NCBI RefSeq assembly: GCF_000204055.1
Contig: NW_006768779.1
Location: forward strand, 462,350-526,349
Length of the DNA stretch: 64,000 bases
Direction of reading: 5' to 3'
From: Melampsora larici-populina 98AG31
Taxonomy: Eukaryota; Basidiomycota; Pucciniomycetes; Pucciniales; Melampsoraceae
Below the pieces are notes generated by a model. It was not told where the DNA came from and made no database searches. It saw nothing but the letters and a program-made list of their open reading frames with translations. A program made the translations under genes and the position numbers. This document shows positions 1-11,028 of the stretch, piece after piece (position 1 is the first letter of the stretch; every line of letters begins with the position of its first letter).

Positions 1-563
1 CTTCAAACATCAAGTATAGAATCATTGTTACACAATACATAAATATCACAAATCAGACTCTTGGGTGAAAAAGCAGGTAAATATTTATTAGAATTGATTG
101 ACAACCTTCAATAAGAAGGAACAGTTACAACAGCAGGACAAGTTTGGAATCTTGATTTAAGTTTGTTACAAAATAAACCCGGTGATGAGACTGGAGTATG
201 GGTTTGGAAGATTTTTTAGAAGGATTGCCAAGACTTAGACCAAACTTAAAACTTGTATGAATAGTCTGATGTCTTCTAAGAACTTTTGCCCTTCGACTAC
301 AAGTCGAGAACAAAAGCATTAGTAATTCATAAATGAGATGAAAATAGGATTCAACAGCCAAGAAAAAACACATCACCATTCCCAGATGATTTGGATAGAT
401 GTTGTACAGAACATTCATTTGTGACAAAGACTTTTACAAGAGTTCATAGGGTGTCATAAATTCACCATACCGGACATCGTACTTGTGATCAAGTTGATCA
501 GTGACATTTTGATGGTTATTTGAACAAATATTGCTGAAATTGTTGTTTTGAATCATCATCATT

Positions 564-731
564 TCAATGATTACTGGGAGTGTGGTTGGGAAGGCCTTTG
601 ATAAATCGTTTCATCGGGTCTTTGAAGAACTTCGCTTCTTCGGTGTCTTGATCGAATTCCTCAATACGGGTTCTTCTACTTGGCGCCGGGTTGTTGAATT
701 CATTTGGAAAGCAGTTGCTTGTGCCGTCGTG
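564..731 (-). CDS. Possible exon of an unrecognised protein
   Basis: An open frame of 56 codons ends at a stop at 564-566 on the minus strand. The translation is charged and reads like coding sequence (it contains FNNPAPSRRTRIEEFDQD and DPMKRFIKGLPNH). There is no ATG at its upstream edge, so it would need a spliced 5' exon, which I could not identify. A second open frame at 125-427 on the same strand, with an ATG near 418, could be a neighbouring exon or unrelated. No family is recognised. It may be the edge of a real gene or a relic. Confidence 0.25.
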   Translation of the reverse strand, partial: HDGTSNCFPNEFNNPAPSRRTRIEEFDQDTEEAKFFKDPMKRFIKGLPNHTPSNH

Positions 732-1472
732 TCATAAGGTGATTGTGAGGAGTAGGTGGTAAGCATGTTGATGAGGTGATTCTGAGGTGATCGGTTGCTA
801 GAATGTCGGTGAGGTGGTGATCAGTATTCAGCAATCGTCTTGGGCCGACTCACCTATGCGTGAGTGGTGTGTACTTGTATATGTAAATGTGATGTGATGT
901 AATCTGAAATGAAATGAAACAAAATGCACGACTTTCCTGTTCATAACTGCTTAGGTTTACACAATAACTCCTGTTATGAAAGCCGTTATACAGTACACAG
1001 AGGTGATATATATATAGAATGTAGACAAATACAGAGGAAGAACCAATCAAATGAAGATGAAAATAAAACTTTTTGACCAAAGGTTTCGCTCGATTTAGAT
1101 GGAGAGTGTGATACATGTGTCTTCACATGGTTGCAAGAGTGCTGTGGTCATTGGTGTGATGCATTCTGGGTTGTGAAAGGTTCTGCAGCGAGGTCGGAAT
1201 CGAAAACGGGGTCGAAAATCAAAAAGCTGAAAACTGAGAACTCAAAACTGAAAACTCAAAACGAGTGGCGGAGACCTCGCATCTCGGCTTCGGTAACCAC
1301 AACCATGCGAGTCACCTGGGGCTGATCGAGCCACTTCAACATCGAGACGACCGAAGATCGCTGTCACCGCTAGCAATGCAACGACATCGATAAAATATAC
1401 CAAAATATTTTATGATATTTTCTGGTCAGGAGTCACAGTGATTGGTTTACTTATCATGATAATCAAAACAAT

Positions 1473-1873
1473 AAGGGGTGTCAAGTTTGAATTTTTACAA
1501 CAAAAAAACTATGAGACGGGAAAATTTTTATGTTTTAACTGTAAAAAAACTTTCCCGAGTGTTTATCATCGCTTGTAAACCACGATCAAGGCTTTTTTAC
1601 TTTTTCGCCTCGATCTTCCACACGGTAATGAGACAACTGCTGGTAAGAGGATGCAAGGTTGTCCTTGCATCCACTATCAAGCACACCTCTTTCCAAGAGT
1701 GAAAAGGTCAAATTTAAGTCTTCAAAGCTATGTTGTAAACTTCTCTGTTTACGTTTATGCGAGAACGGGATAGATAAAACTTTCCCGTTTTCGTAAATTT
1801 TGCGTAAATTTATGCTACGTCGGGAAAGTTTTTTACAGTTTTTACCGTAAAAAAATTGAACTTGACACCCCCT
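1473..1873. mobile_element. MITE, ATT/AAT-target family, copy A
   Basis: A 401-bp element begins AAGGGGTGTCAAGTT and ends AACTTGACACCCCCT, so its ends are inverted repeats. It is flanked on both sides by AAT (1470-1472 and 1874-1876), read as a 3-bp target-site duplication. The interior is foldback in character, with AT-rich stretches containing ACTTTCCCG and its inverse. It has no convincing ORF. The same termini and flank type recur in four other copies in this window (2202, 2498, 2824, 62636). Confidence 0.8.
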
Positions 1874-1958
1874 AATAAAGAGGTAGATGGAATGATAAGC
1901 AGATGGTTCCATTTTCTGTTCTTTTTGAAGATTTTTTTCCATTCTTTGCTGCTGGTTA

Positions 1959-2100
1959 GAGCACCCACTTGTAATTTTTGCCGCAAAAATTAATCATGTG
2001 TGTAACAACTAAATCAGTTACCGCATGAAATTCACTATGGAGTGGTTTACCGTGTAATTTATCAACGATAAATCATTATGACCAACTGATCCCACAAATG
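1959..2100. mobile_element. Truncated MITE of the GAGCAYCCACTATGG / TAA family
   Basis: It starts GAGCACCCACTTG directly after TTA and continues with the family's subterminal sequence (AATTAATCATG, GTGTAACAACTAAAT, ACCGCATGAAATTCACTATGG), which is shared with the elements at 29389 and 62885. Similarity is lost near 2100 and no second terminus is present, so this looks like a 5' remnant with the rest deleted. Confidence 0.65.
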
Positions 2101-2201
2101 TACCACAAAGAAATGCGAGACTCTGAGAGACGGATGAAAGGGAAAAAATGATGAAAGCTCCTTTGAAACTTTAAAGATGTTCTTTGTGTTCAATTAATAA
2201 T

Positions 2202-2494
2202 ATGGGGGCTCAAGTCAAAAAAAAATTCGGCCTTTTCTTAAAAAATTGGGGAAAGTTTTTTACGGTACCGTGCTGTAAAAACTTTTCCCAATTCGTAAAA
2301 AAGGGCCGTAAAAATTTCTTTCGGATCTCCTTCTGAGCAGCAGATTTACGCAAATTTGCGTAAATTTGCTGCTCAAAAAAATTTGGGATGTCGTATAACT
2401 TTTCCCAATTGCATAAAATTTTGTGTAAATTTTATGCAATTGGGAAAAGTTTTCTACCATAAAAGTAGTAAAATATTTTGACTTGAGCCCCCCT
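2202..2494. mobile_element. MITE, ATT/AAT-target family, copy B
   Basis: A 293-bp element runs from ATGGGGGCTCAAGTC to GACTTGAGCCCCCCT, flanked by AAT at 2199-2201 and 2495-2497. The interior holds inverted segments (TTTTTTACGGTACCGTGCTG, AAAACTTTTCCCAATT). It is nearly colinear with the outer element at 62636-63751 but lacks the 832-bp insert found there, so it preserves the empty site. Its right-hand AAT is also the left-hand AAT of the next element. Confidence 0.85.
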
Positions 2495-2497
2495 AAT

Positions 2498-2704
2498 AGG
2501 GGGTTTCAAGTTGGGTTTTTTTTGCGTATTTTTATGCTACATCAACTTGCCTGTGGTTGTAAAATATGTGTAAATTTTTTACAGCAGGACACCTTTTTAG
2601 GTATCCCAAATTAAAAAGACGTTGTTTGACAAAGATTTTTTTTACAAACAACTTGTCTGAATTTAAAAAAATTACGCAAAAAAAAATTGAACTTGAAACC
2701 CCCT
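2498..2704. mobile_element. MITE, ATT/AAT-target family, copy C
   Basis: A 207-bp element has termini AGGGGGTTTCAAGTT and ACTTGAAACCCCCT, and AAT on both sides (2495-2497, 2705-2707). It directly follows copy B, with the intervening AAT shared. It has no ORF and resembles copy D more than A or B. Confidence 0.8.
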
Positions 2705-2823
2705 AATAAAGGTTTCTTTATCTGTGTTTTTGTGTTACATATATCTTCTTGCTTCAGCAAACTAACTTATCATAGAAATCTTGGTACATATGATTTTTAT
2801 CTGAACATGAGATTTGATTGATT

Positions 2824-2966
2824 AGGGGGTTTCAAGTTGACTTTTTTTACGTATTTTTATGCTACAACAACTTGCCTGTTGTTGTAAAATATGCATAATT
2901 TTTTTTACAAAAAACTTCCCAAATTTTTGAAAGATACACAAAAAAAATCTCAACTTGAAACCCCCT
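2824..2966. mobile_element. MITE, ATT/AAT-target family, copy D
   Basis: A 143-bp element has termini AGGGGGTTTCAAGTTGA and TCAACTTGAAACCCCCT, with ATT at 2821-2823 and 2967-2969. It is the shortest copy and close to a pure foldback. The ATT here, against AAT in the other copies, shows that the target duplication is the 3-bp flank and not part of the repeat. Confidence 0.8.
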
Positions 2967-3330
2967 ATTGTATTCAACAGTGCTGATTTGATACTATTCT
3001 TTGTTTCCTGATGAAAAGGGATACGACAAAAGTCTCAATGGTTCAATGAATTGAGTCGATCGTGAACTCAGCATCTGTGATAATGGTCATTAGAATGTGT
3101 TTTGACTTACAGGAATCAGGAGCAGAAACTTTACCTTTTTCATAAAAACGATTGATGTTGTATTTCTTTCTCTTGTGTCTTTTACAAAGTTGTTTATCTC
3201 ATTTGTTCATTCATATTGATTATCAACAGTTTTCAGCTATCAAATTCCTTCTTAACCTTTCTCAACAAGTTTGAAATCAAATAAAAAAAATTGTACCCTC
3301 CGTCCCTTCCATTTTGCATTTTTATCTTAG

Positions 3331-3570
3331 TTGTCTAGTCACAGGATCAAATCCTTCCATTGGTTCTTATCCACCAAGGGTTTAAGTGCTAAGACCATAG
3401 CCTCATGGGGACCAGATATCATCTATGACACTGTGATGGAACTCCAAGCCCAAGCTCGCGCATTCTATGTCCTTCAAGATGCCAAAGCTGCAGAATGCAC
3501 CAAACGCTGTCAACAGCGTGAAGATGATGAACAATTCTTGCGCAGACATTCTTTACTTTCAAAAATGTGA
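3331..3570 (+). CDS. Hypothetical open frame, possible transposon relic
   Basis: An 80-codon open frame begins with TTG and has no early ATG; the first ATG codes for M36 in the middle of the frame. The translation is plausible protein (SFHWFLSTKG, ELQAQARAFYVLQDAKA), rich in Q, A and R with a helical look. No family is recognised. It lies between MITEs and a transposase fragment, so it may be an exon of a decayed element. Confidence 0.2.
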   Translation: MSSHRIKSFHWFLSTKGLSAKTIASWGPDIIYDTVMELQAQARAFYVLQDAKAAECTKRCQQREDDEQFLRRHSLLSKM

Positions 3571-4276
3571 TAGTTGAACAACAATTGATCTTTTATTCTA
3601 TCTGTGTCTTATGGTTGTTTAACACCACCCCTATCAAAGCCCCATGCTGTGGTTTATGCCTTGATGAATGCAGCTAGAATGAGCCTGCTTTTAATGAGCA
3701 CCTATGAAATTTATTGATGACTTCACATCATGTCTTTATCCACAAATGACAATGAGTTTGCCCAAAAGATCCAAATGTGTCCCTTTCTATTGGAGTTGGC
3801 CCCCAATGTGAGTTAACCTATAAAGGTTGCCAGTCCCATGGCTTTGGTTTTGATTGCCCTGGGCTGTGAGTTAGTGGTTTGACCTCCATTAAACCACCAA
3901 CTTGCAGCCAAGCGTGATGGAAACCAAAGCCTCCAAAGAAAGAGTGAAGATAGCTATGAATGCTACTCTTACAAACAAGGACCTTGTGATCTCACCAAGG
4001 CCGTTGACAATATGAGCCAAGAAACTTTGAAGTCTCTCTCTCTCATGATCTCACAAAATATATTCTCACAACATCACAAAGGCACTTGAGAATATGATGG
4101 GTTTTTTTGCAAATATTATATCATAATTATTTGATAGAGACACCAATCATAACCATCAACAAGGACAAAAGTTTGAAACAAAAGATCTAATTTTTGAAAC
4201 AAAGAATGAAATTTTACTCATCATAGCTATCACAACAGAGCAAGATCCAAGACCAAGAAAAGTAGATGTAAAGGAA

Positions 4277-4546
4277 TTACTCCTCAACTTGATTGTTGTA
4301 TTCTTCCCAGTAGAGAGCAGTGGCATGAGCACAGTATGCAATGAGAGGCTGTAAAAGTGGCTGGGTCATCACCTTTGCAGCAAGGAGGAGGAGGTATTCT
4401 CCCTTGTCTTCTTGTTCAAACCTCAATTCTTCCCGGTGCAATTGTGCTTTCATGCTGTGGAAAGCACACTCAGTAGGGTTCATGTCCGGGGAGTAGGCAG
4501 GTAAATACACTAGGCAGACCCCTGAGAAAACTTACCAAAATCATCA
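4277..4546 (-). pseudogene. DDE (Tc1/mariner-IS630-like) transposase, C-terminal fragment
   Basis: The minus-strand frame contains YLPAYSPDMNPTE, the signature around the third catalytic acidic residue of DDE_3-type endonucleases (family form: LPPYSPDLNPIE), followed by about 60 residues to a stop at 4277. In the same frame the upstream sequence reads GVCLV before this block, as expected for the preceding beta strand. The first two catalytic aspartates and the DNA-binding domain were not found, so this is a relic of a transposase that would cut and join transposon ends. The block at 4565-5017 on the same strand is open but unrecognised. Confidence 0.6.
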
Positions 4547-4564
4547 TCAATCTGTTTCACTTGT

Positions 4565-6800
4565 TCAAAACAACCCTTGAGCAAAACCAAGAACAATTTC
4601 TTCCCAAAACCATAGCATGTAAGTGAGAGATTCAAGACAAATGGCACAAATGGCACAAATGGCAAGAATTAGGTTGACACCTGAACCAAACAAGTCTTCC
4701 TTGGTCAGTGAGCAAGTGATTATCAGCAAGAGAGGAACAGATGAATTATCCACATAATTTGATGTATGTGACAGAATTATTTGGCTGTAGACCTTTAGTA
4801 AACTTTGTAACACATCATACTGCTCATAACTAGCCTTTTGGCCCAAGAAAACCCTTGAATTCCCTCTTAGCGTACACCATGCACATAGTGGTGCTCCTGT
4901 CTGTCTGAGACTCTTCATTGCCAACAGGAGAGCTTCAAAAACTGGAAGAAAACGTATTTGTGAAATCCCGTTGCCAGCCCCAGCACTCTGAAACTTTGCA
5001 AAGTTGGACAGCAGCAAAGTTGATCAGGCACTCATACCCAGCCTCTGCAATGATATGGAACAATACATTTTGAGTTAAATAAGTATATGCAGGCCAAGCT
5101 AGACCTTGTGGTTTTCTTGGCAGAACCTCTATCTATTGGTGAAATAATGAGATTGTATGATGAGTTGCAGAACTCTCCAACCAAAAATTTTCAGCTCACA
5201 CACCAAATTTGACAGATATAAGTCCCTCTCTAGCAAATGTTTTCTTGTGCAGGGGGAAAGTGTTTGGGTTGAAGCATCGAGTCAAAAACAAGTGGTTGGG
5301 GGGTCTGAGAGCCAGCTAGTTGGCCTGTTACATCTTTTCTGACCCCAGCCAAATGCAAAGATATGCTAACTGGCCAGAGCTTTTAGACAATATGAGGTTC
5401 CAAGTTGGCAACTGGTTCTTTTTAGATGACTAGAGAACGGGCGGGCATGCCCGCACCTGGCCACCTGGTTATTACCCTGACCGTTCATTTCAAGGAGGCT
5501 TCCATATAAAACATACTACGCCAACGGTATGTTATTCACTGGAGATCTTCTTGTCCCCTATTTATTTTATGTCAAGCCAAGGCAACTCAAATGAGACAAT
5601 GTACCTAAACACTATACAACTATGTACCACTGCCATTGCACTGTTTGATAAAAAGCAATGAATACAGCTGTATAGGAATAACATAGGTCACAATCAAACG
5701 CTCCTATTTTGACATTTGTACAACAGTTCTTATCTTGCTGCATTAACCACATGCATTATGTTTGGAAAACATTGAATGTCTGCACCTCGGCGGATTCCTC
5801 AGCTTTCATTCCGTTCACCCATATACGGTTCACGTTTTGAGCAGTGTAAGGCAAGCAAGATGCCCTTTCTACCAACTGAACAAAATCCCCGAGATTTGTT
5901 ACCGCGACCCTAAAACAAAGGAAATGTATGATCTGTCAGGTAATTTTTAAGCCTATATAAATCATAATGCTGACGATTCTGGACGATGATTTCCAATTTC
6001 TGCACCGTCTCATGTATATTTGGCCTGTTTTCCGATGATAAGTCACCCTCAATACACCTCATTAATTGACTCCAACAGAAATCATAGAATAATGCGATTC
6101 GCGGCATCTAAACTTTCTTAAAAGTTGAGACTCCTTTTTTGGGCAATGGAGAGCGGTTCTTCAGAAGGACGTATACGGGCAAGGCTTGTTTTCATTCCAA
6201 TTGTTGCGCTTTATACTTGAGATAAGCGACGTTTGACCCAAAAAATGGCCCAATACAAAGACAAGTTTCAAATAATAGTATCGCACATTCTATATACAAC
6301 CTAATAGGGACCTCATTACATAAAGGTTGCAGCAGATGACGATGACTCACCCACGAGTCACAGATTGATATGATTCGCGGGTCTTGGATCCCTTTCAAGA
6401 ACTACGCCATCATCTTTGAGTATTGGAGCACGGTGTTTCAAAAAGACTCATCTCAGTAGAGACTGTTTTTATTTCAACTCGCGTGCATTAAAATTGAATG
6501 AGAAGCGATCTATGCAAACAGATGAGACGATGAAAACCAAGTTTTGTTTTACAATATTGGACATTCCATATACAACTCAACATCAACCTCATTATATAAA
6601 AGTTCGCACCAGGTGATACTTGTCTTGGTTTGGGCTAGATCACCATTATCTCAGTCCCCATGAAACCCACCCAAAGAATATCTCTCCATGTTTTTCAAGA
6701 TCACTTCAAGGTCTTTAATTCGAATTGTTAATTCCTAGAATATTCACAAATGTCAGCTCGACATCCAGATCAATGTTCTCAATGAAATCCATGAAACTTA
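4565..6800. other. Gene-poor interval with degenerate repeats
   Basis: I see no convincing gene. A GC palindrome, GGGCGGGCATGCCCGC, lies at about 5440. Around 6270-6340 and 6550-6615 an imperfect direct repeat recurs: a stretch reading CATTCTATATACAACCTAAT then CCTCATTACATAAA, against CATTCCATATACAACTCAAC then CCTCATTATATAAA. This may be flanking or 3' terminal sequence of the Helitron relic that follows. Confidence 0.3.
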
Positions 6801-6803
6801 CTT

Positions 6804-8842
6804 TTAAGCCAACAAAGCAGCCTTAAGAACCACGTTCTGCGTCTTGTCCATTCTCAGATTTGTCCCTAATGAAACCCACATATTGTCCAAGGAACGACAC
6901 CAAGACAAAGCTACATACAATTGGCCATGAGAAAAGACAGGGCTGGGCAACAAAACACCAACTCTATTCAAAGATTGACCTTGAGCCTTGTTTATTGTGA
7001 GACAAAACGCTTCAGCAATGGGGAACTGCTGTCTGGTAAATTTTATTGAAAATGATTCATCTGGTTCGTGTATCAACCATATCTTGGGCAGGAAGACAAT
7101 TTGCCCTTTTTTTGGGCCAGAAATTACTCGACATTGCAAGACTCGTTCAGAAGTTTCCAAGATTATCAGTCTCATACCGTTACAAAGCCTGTCGCCCATG
7201 TTCAAGTTCCTGAGTAAAATTACCGGTAATCCTTGTCGCAAGTTAATTTTGTGTTCGGGGAAATTATTCAACGATACAGTATTCAGGTACTCTTGGCCAA
7301 TAGGGTCAAAACATTGTTTGTCCACGATATCGACTGAGGTTGACGTGAGGATCTCACCGCCAATGCGGTCACTCATGATGCAATTGACAACTCGCACTGT
7401 TTTGTTGAGAGGCGTGATCAGCATTCGATCTGAAAAGTATGTTGCTGTTTCCTCCCAATCCAATTGCCTGACCATTGTTGATAACCCATCATATAACCAG
7501 TCTACGACGTGTAGGTCGATTTCCACCCCAGGAGAAACAATGTTTACATTAACTCGATCTATGCTCACAATTTCCTCGGACTGGGTCTGCAATTCACCGG
7601 ACCCTAATTTCAATAACCAATTCGAAAAGCTCACCGCCTCCATGCTTATAGATTCTCCAGACCCTAACAACCTAACATTCTTCTTCAATTCAAGTTTTTC
7701 AATTTTCTTCCAGATATCAGTTGCTTTTAGAGAAATGTCTAATTGGCCATCTAAAGTAACCCCTGGTTTCAATTGGGATCGTTTGACGGAAGTCACTGGA
7801 AAATATCACGGAGATACCGCCAAATGGTTTTGAGTTGTTGAGTAAATGTTTAAGACTTCTGTCTACACACTGAATGCAGTTCCGATGTTGCATTGATACT
7901 TCATCCCAGACTATAAGTTTTGTTGTCTTCAAGGTTTGACTAACTTCGTCCCGGCCAGAGAGTCTACACACCGATTTTTGATTTGTTTTGAAGGGGATTT
8001 TGAACGCAAAATGGGCCGTTTTTCCACCCAGCAATAACTGGGCTGCAAATTACCATTCCTATCTCGTCAACGGTCGGCAAATTGTAACGCTTCAAATTAT
8101 CCTTTTCCCCGGTTTAACACATTTAATCACCAACTTGCTACCAGGGTTGTTCAACAAAATTTCATTTGCGTTTTTGAGCAATTTAGCATAGGCGTTACTA
8201 TCATTAATGGCTGCTTGCAATTTGAGTAAAAGTTCATTATTCAATTTTACTCTGTGGTGTTTTTGTCTCATTTGTGCTTCTTGGGTTCCTCCATCTCCAA
8301 CCGTATAAATTTGAGCAAAACACGGGTTGTTTTTGTTCACAGGTAATGCGGAACCAAGCCGATGATGTAAACGCCCATTCAATCGAAAGGTAAATACCCC
8401 TTTGGGGCCCGTGACGTCCCGGTCTTGTCCTTTTGCCTCCATGGATGTAAAGCTTAGCGCATTGTTGTAGTCTCTGATTCGGCGTCGCGCACCCGCGGCA
8501 TCTTTGTATAACACAAATCAGTACTGAATCTACAGTCTTGGAAACTTCAAAGTCCAACTAACCTGCATCAGCGGAGGTTAGAAGCCACTTAATCACGTCA
8601 GTAACTGGCTTCTGAGGAAAGTAGTGTTCCGGTAGCATTACTTTTCTGCCTTGACAGCAGGGCCCATATTTATGTGTCTTTGTTCCTTGTAAAGCTTTAG
8701 TTCGCTCAGCTGGCCAGTGAAGGGCTTTGCAATCTTCGCAAACCGCATCGCAGTGTCCAATATTCGATTCAAGTTTGTCCTTCAAAGCCTCTTTCAACGC
8801 TGATTCCGACCATGAGATAGGACCTCGAATAATTGTGGGCAT
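6804..8842 (-). pseudogene. Helitron RepHel protein relic, internally deleted
   Basis: Read from 8842 down, the pieces follow Helitron order. First is a zinc-finger block (GHCDAVCEDCKALHW, then CC..GRKVMLPE; 8558-8842). Next is the pre-Rep region with FRLNGRLHHRLGSALP and a Q-M-R-Q-K-H block (8092-8514), then RYNLPTVDEIGMV in another frame (about 8040-8085). The sequence then jumps straight to LGGKTAHFAFKIP, the PIF1-type helicase segment after Walker A, with the Walker B block VWDEVSMQHR. The helicase C-terminus (6804-7796) has INKAQGQSLNRVGVLLP and the terminal YVALSWCRS motif. The HUH Rep endonuclease and Walker A, which cut and unwind the rolling-circle intermediate, are missing. Frameshifts add to this. 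It is non-autonomous and dead as a protein. Confidence 0.85.
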
Positions 8843-8849
8843 TCCAAGC

Positions 8850-9543
8850 CTAAATAAAGTGATGTAATTTATGAAAATTGATAGTCAAAGTGTAGATTAT
8901 GGTAAGTGGGTGTGAATGATGAGATGAGGTAAGTAATATAAGTCGGATTCAAGGAGACCATCAAGTACAACAACTTGAATATGTTTGTCATAGAGTACTC
9001 TCCGGAAATGGTAATTGATGCGTCAACATCAGAGTAGGATGCTTTGCATTTAAAAAGCACTCGTCAAAGGTCGCCTGAAGTAATTCCAGAATACAGCCAT
9101 TGACCAACCTTGGCGGTTCCAATACCTTCGGTCATAGCTAGTTAAGTGAGTCACAGGAGACACTGCCCACCATCGGTCTTCGCATCACTGACAAACGCGA
9201 AGTTTCATTGCTAAAGATGTGTTTGTCTTTCTCGGAGTTATATATATCCCTATGAAATATGTCCTCAAAAATTGCTACGTCCGCGCTGGGTAACAATTGG
9301 GTGTTTTCCATTCAATTCAAATCACACCGCTTTGATTTTGGTCAAATTTGACATGCTCATTTCATTACATAACAAGTTGGGTGCAGCAAGATCAGGGCAA
9401 GAGGTCGCACCGTTTTTGAGTCCACGGTACAAAGAATTTGTGTTCAAATGCAAGGTTGATAACAATACTGATGTAATTAGATGCTAAATAGATTGATTTT
9501 CGGGAAGTGCACCGAACAATAATTTTAGCCAAGGCAAACAACT
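8850..9543. other. Intergenic, no feature seen
   Basis: I see short open frames only, none with recognisable protein features. This may include the 5' terminal region of the Helitron, but no diagnostic end was identified. Confidence 0.3.
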
Positions 9544-9702
9544 CGATTTGAGATGTGGTTGCAACTCCATCAAAAGGATTATAACCAACTTTACATGACA
9601 AATAATTAAATGAACAAAAATTCGATTTGAGATGTGGTTTCAACTCCATCAAAAGGATTATCACCGAGTTTACATGAGAAATAATTGAATGAACAAAAAT
9701 TT
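9544..9702. repeat. Two-copy tandem repeat, about 79 bp
   Basis: CGATTTGAGATGTGGTT begins at 9544 and again at 9623. Each copy continues through CAACTCCATCAAAAGGATTAT and ends with AATAATT.AATGAACAAAAAT. The copies differ by a few substitutions. Confidence 0.8.
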
Positions 9703-10079
9703 AAGGAGATGCAATCCGCTCTGTCGGATACGACTTAGTCATAGTCAAATGAAGGGAAGAAAAAACACCAAGGAACTTGTAAATGGAAAACAATGTAATT
9801 AGGAATTGGACTAATGGACGTTGCGGCTTGGGAAATAAGATTGTCAAATGAACAAAGTTCAACGGGTAATGTGACTCGGCAAAAGGAGTATATGGGTTTG
9901 AATACGCAATTTAAGGGATGATTGAGTTGCATAAAAATATGAAGGGGGAAAGAAAGTTGAGCAAAGAAAGTGTGCAAATGATTGGGGAGGGTAAGAAAAG
10001 GGAAAATTAGATCAGCCTTATATAAATTTTCGTTGACGCAAAAGCAACCATATATGCTAAGAAAGCAGTATACCACGCA

Positions 10080-10680
10080 ACACGCAAGCAGGAAAAAAGC
10101 AAGACATCAGATGTGTAAAAGCATGGTATCCGTTTGTTTCAACATCAAAGAACATAAAATGTACCACATGACAATAGTTGTGAGTCAAAAGAGTACTAAC
10201 AATCAAATTTTGTTGAACATGGACGGCCTATTCAATAGTGTAAAAGAAAGCAAAGATGAAGCTTTTCAAAAGACATTGAAACATGCAAGCAAAAGACTTA
10301 TGCATTAAAGGCAACATGAGGCAAAAGCAATATCACGCATAACACCGTTTGTTTCGAGAACAAAGAACATAAAATCTGACGGATGGTGAAAACAAAGCAA
10401 CGCACATGACGAAACTTGTGAGTCAAAAGAATACTAACAATCGAGTCTTTTTGAACAGGAATGCTCGATTCAAATGTACAAATTTGAACAGGAATGCTCA
10501 ATTCAAATGTACAAATGTAAGTCGTAAAAGTTGACATAACTTGAAAGCGAATACATATAGTGGGCATGTGGAATACATGCAAGCAAATCAAAAATGACTT
10601 TTGCATGAAAAATCGAAAAAGTCGACATGAGGCAAAAGGAACATAATATATAGTGGGCATCTAGAATGAGTGTATAACGG
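10080..10680. repeat. Degenerate direct repeats, about 230-240 bp period
   Basis: Segments recur in order. GTGAGTCAAAAGAGTACTAA (about 10180) reappears as GTGAGTCAAAAGAATACTAA (about 10412). CCGTTTGTTT with AACAAAGAACATAAAAT, GACATGAGGCAAAAG and ATAGTGGGCAT also recur. A nested 36-bp tandem, TTTGAACAGGAATGCTC then AATTCAAATGTACAAA, lies at about 10450-10515. No coding potential is seen. Confidence 0.6.
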
Positions 10681-11028
10681 AAACGGACCGGGGAGGGAAG
10701 TGGGGCCAGGGGTACCGAAGATGGCGAGTCGGGATTGTATCTTTTTAGTTTTTAGATTTTGCATACACTAAGGCCGCGTTCACTTAAGCCGGATTTCATG
10801 AAATTGCGTTCTGGGTGTCCACTTTTCTACATGTAGAAAAGTGATTTTCGTAAAAAAAAATGAAATTTGATGCTTTTCAAAAAAGTGTGAAAAAACAGAT
10901 CAGGACGCGTTTGATTTGATTACCATTAAGAACGGTTTTGAACTCTTTAAATTCACAACGGTTTTGAGCATTGCAATGAAGAAAGCCTTTGAGCTTTTAA
11001 TCCTCCAAACCATCCCTTCCAAGTGCCC

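Noticed and set aside
4565..5017. 150-codon minus-strand frame as a gene
   Set aside because: Low-complexity ICAICAIC run and no recognisable features; the direct repeat TGGCACAAA explains part of it.
6988..7833. Long plus-strand open frame of 281 codons
   Set aside because: It is the antisense shadow of the Helitron helicase segment; the minus strand carries the recognisable motifs.
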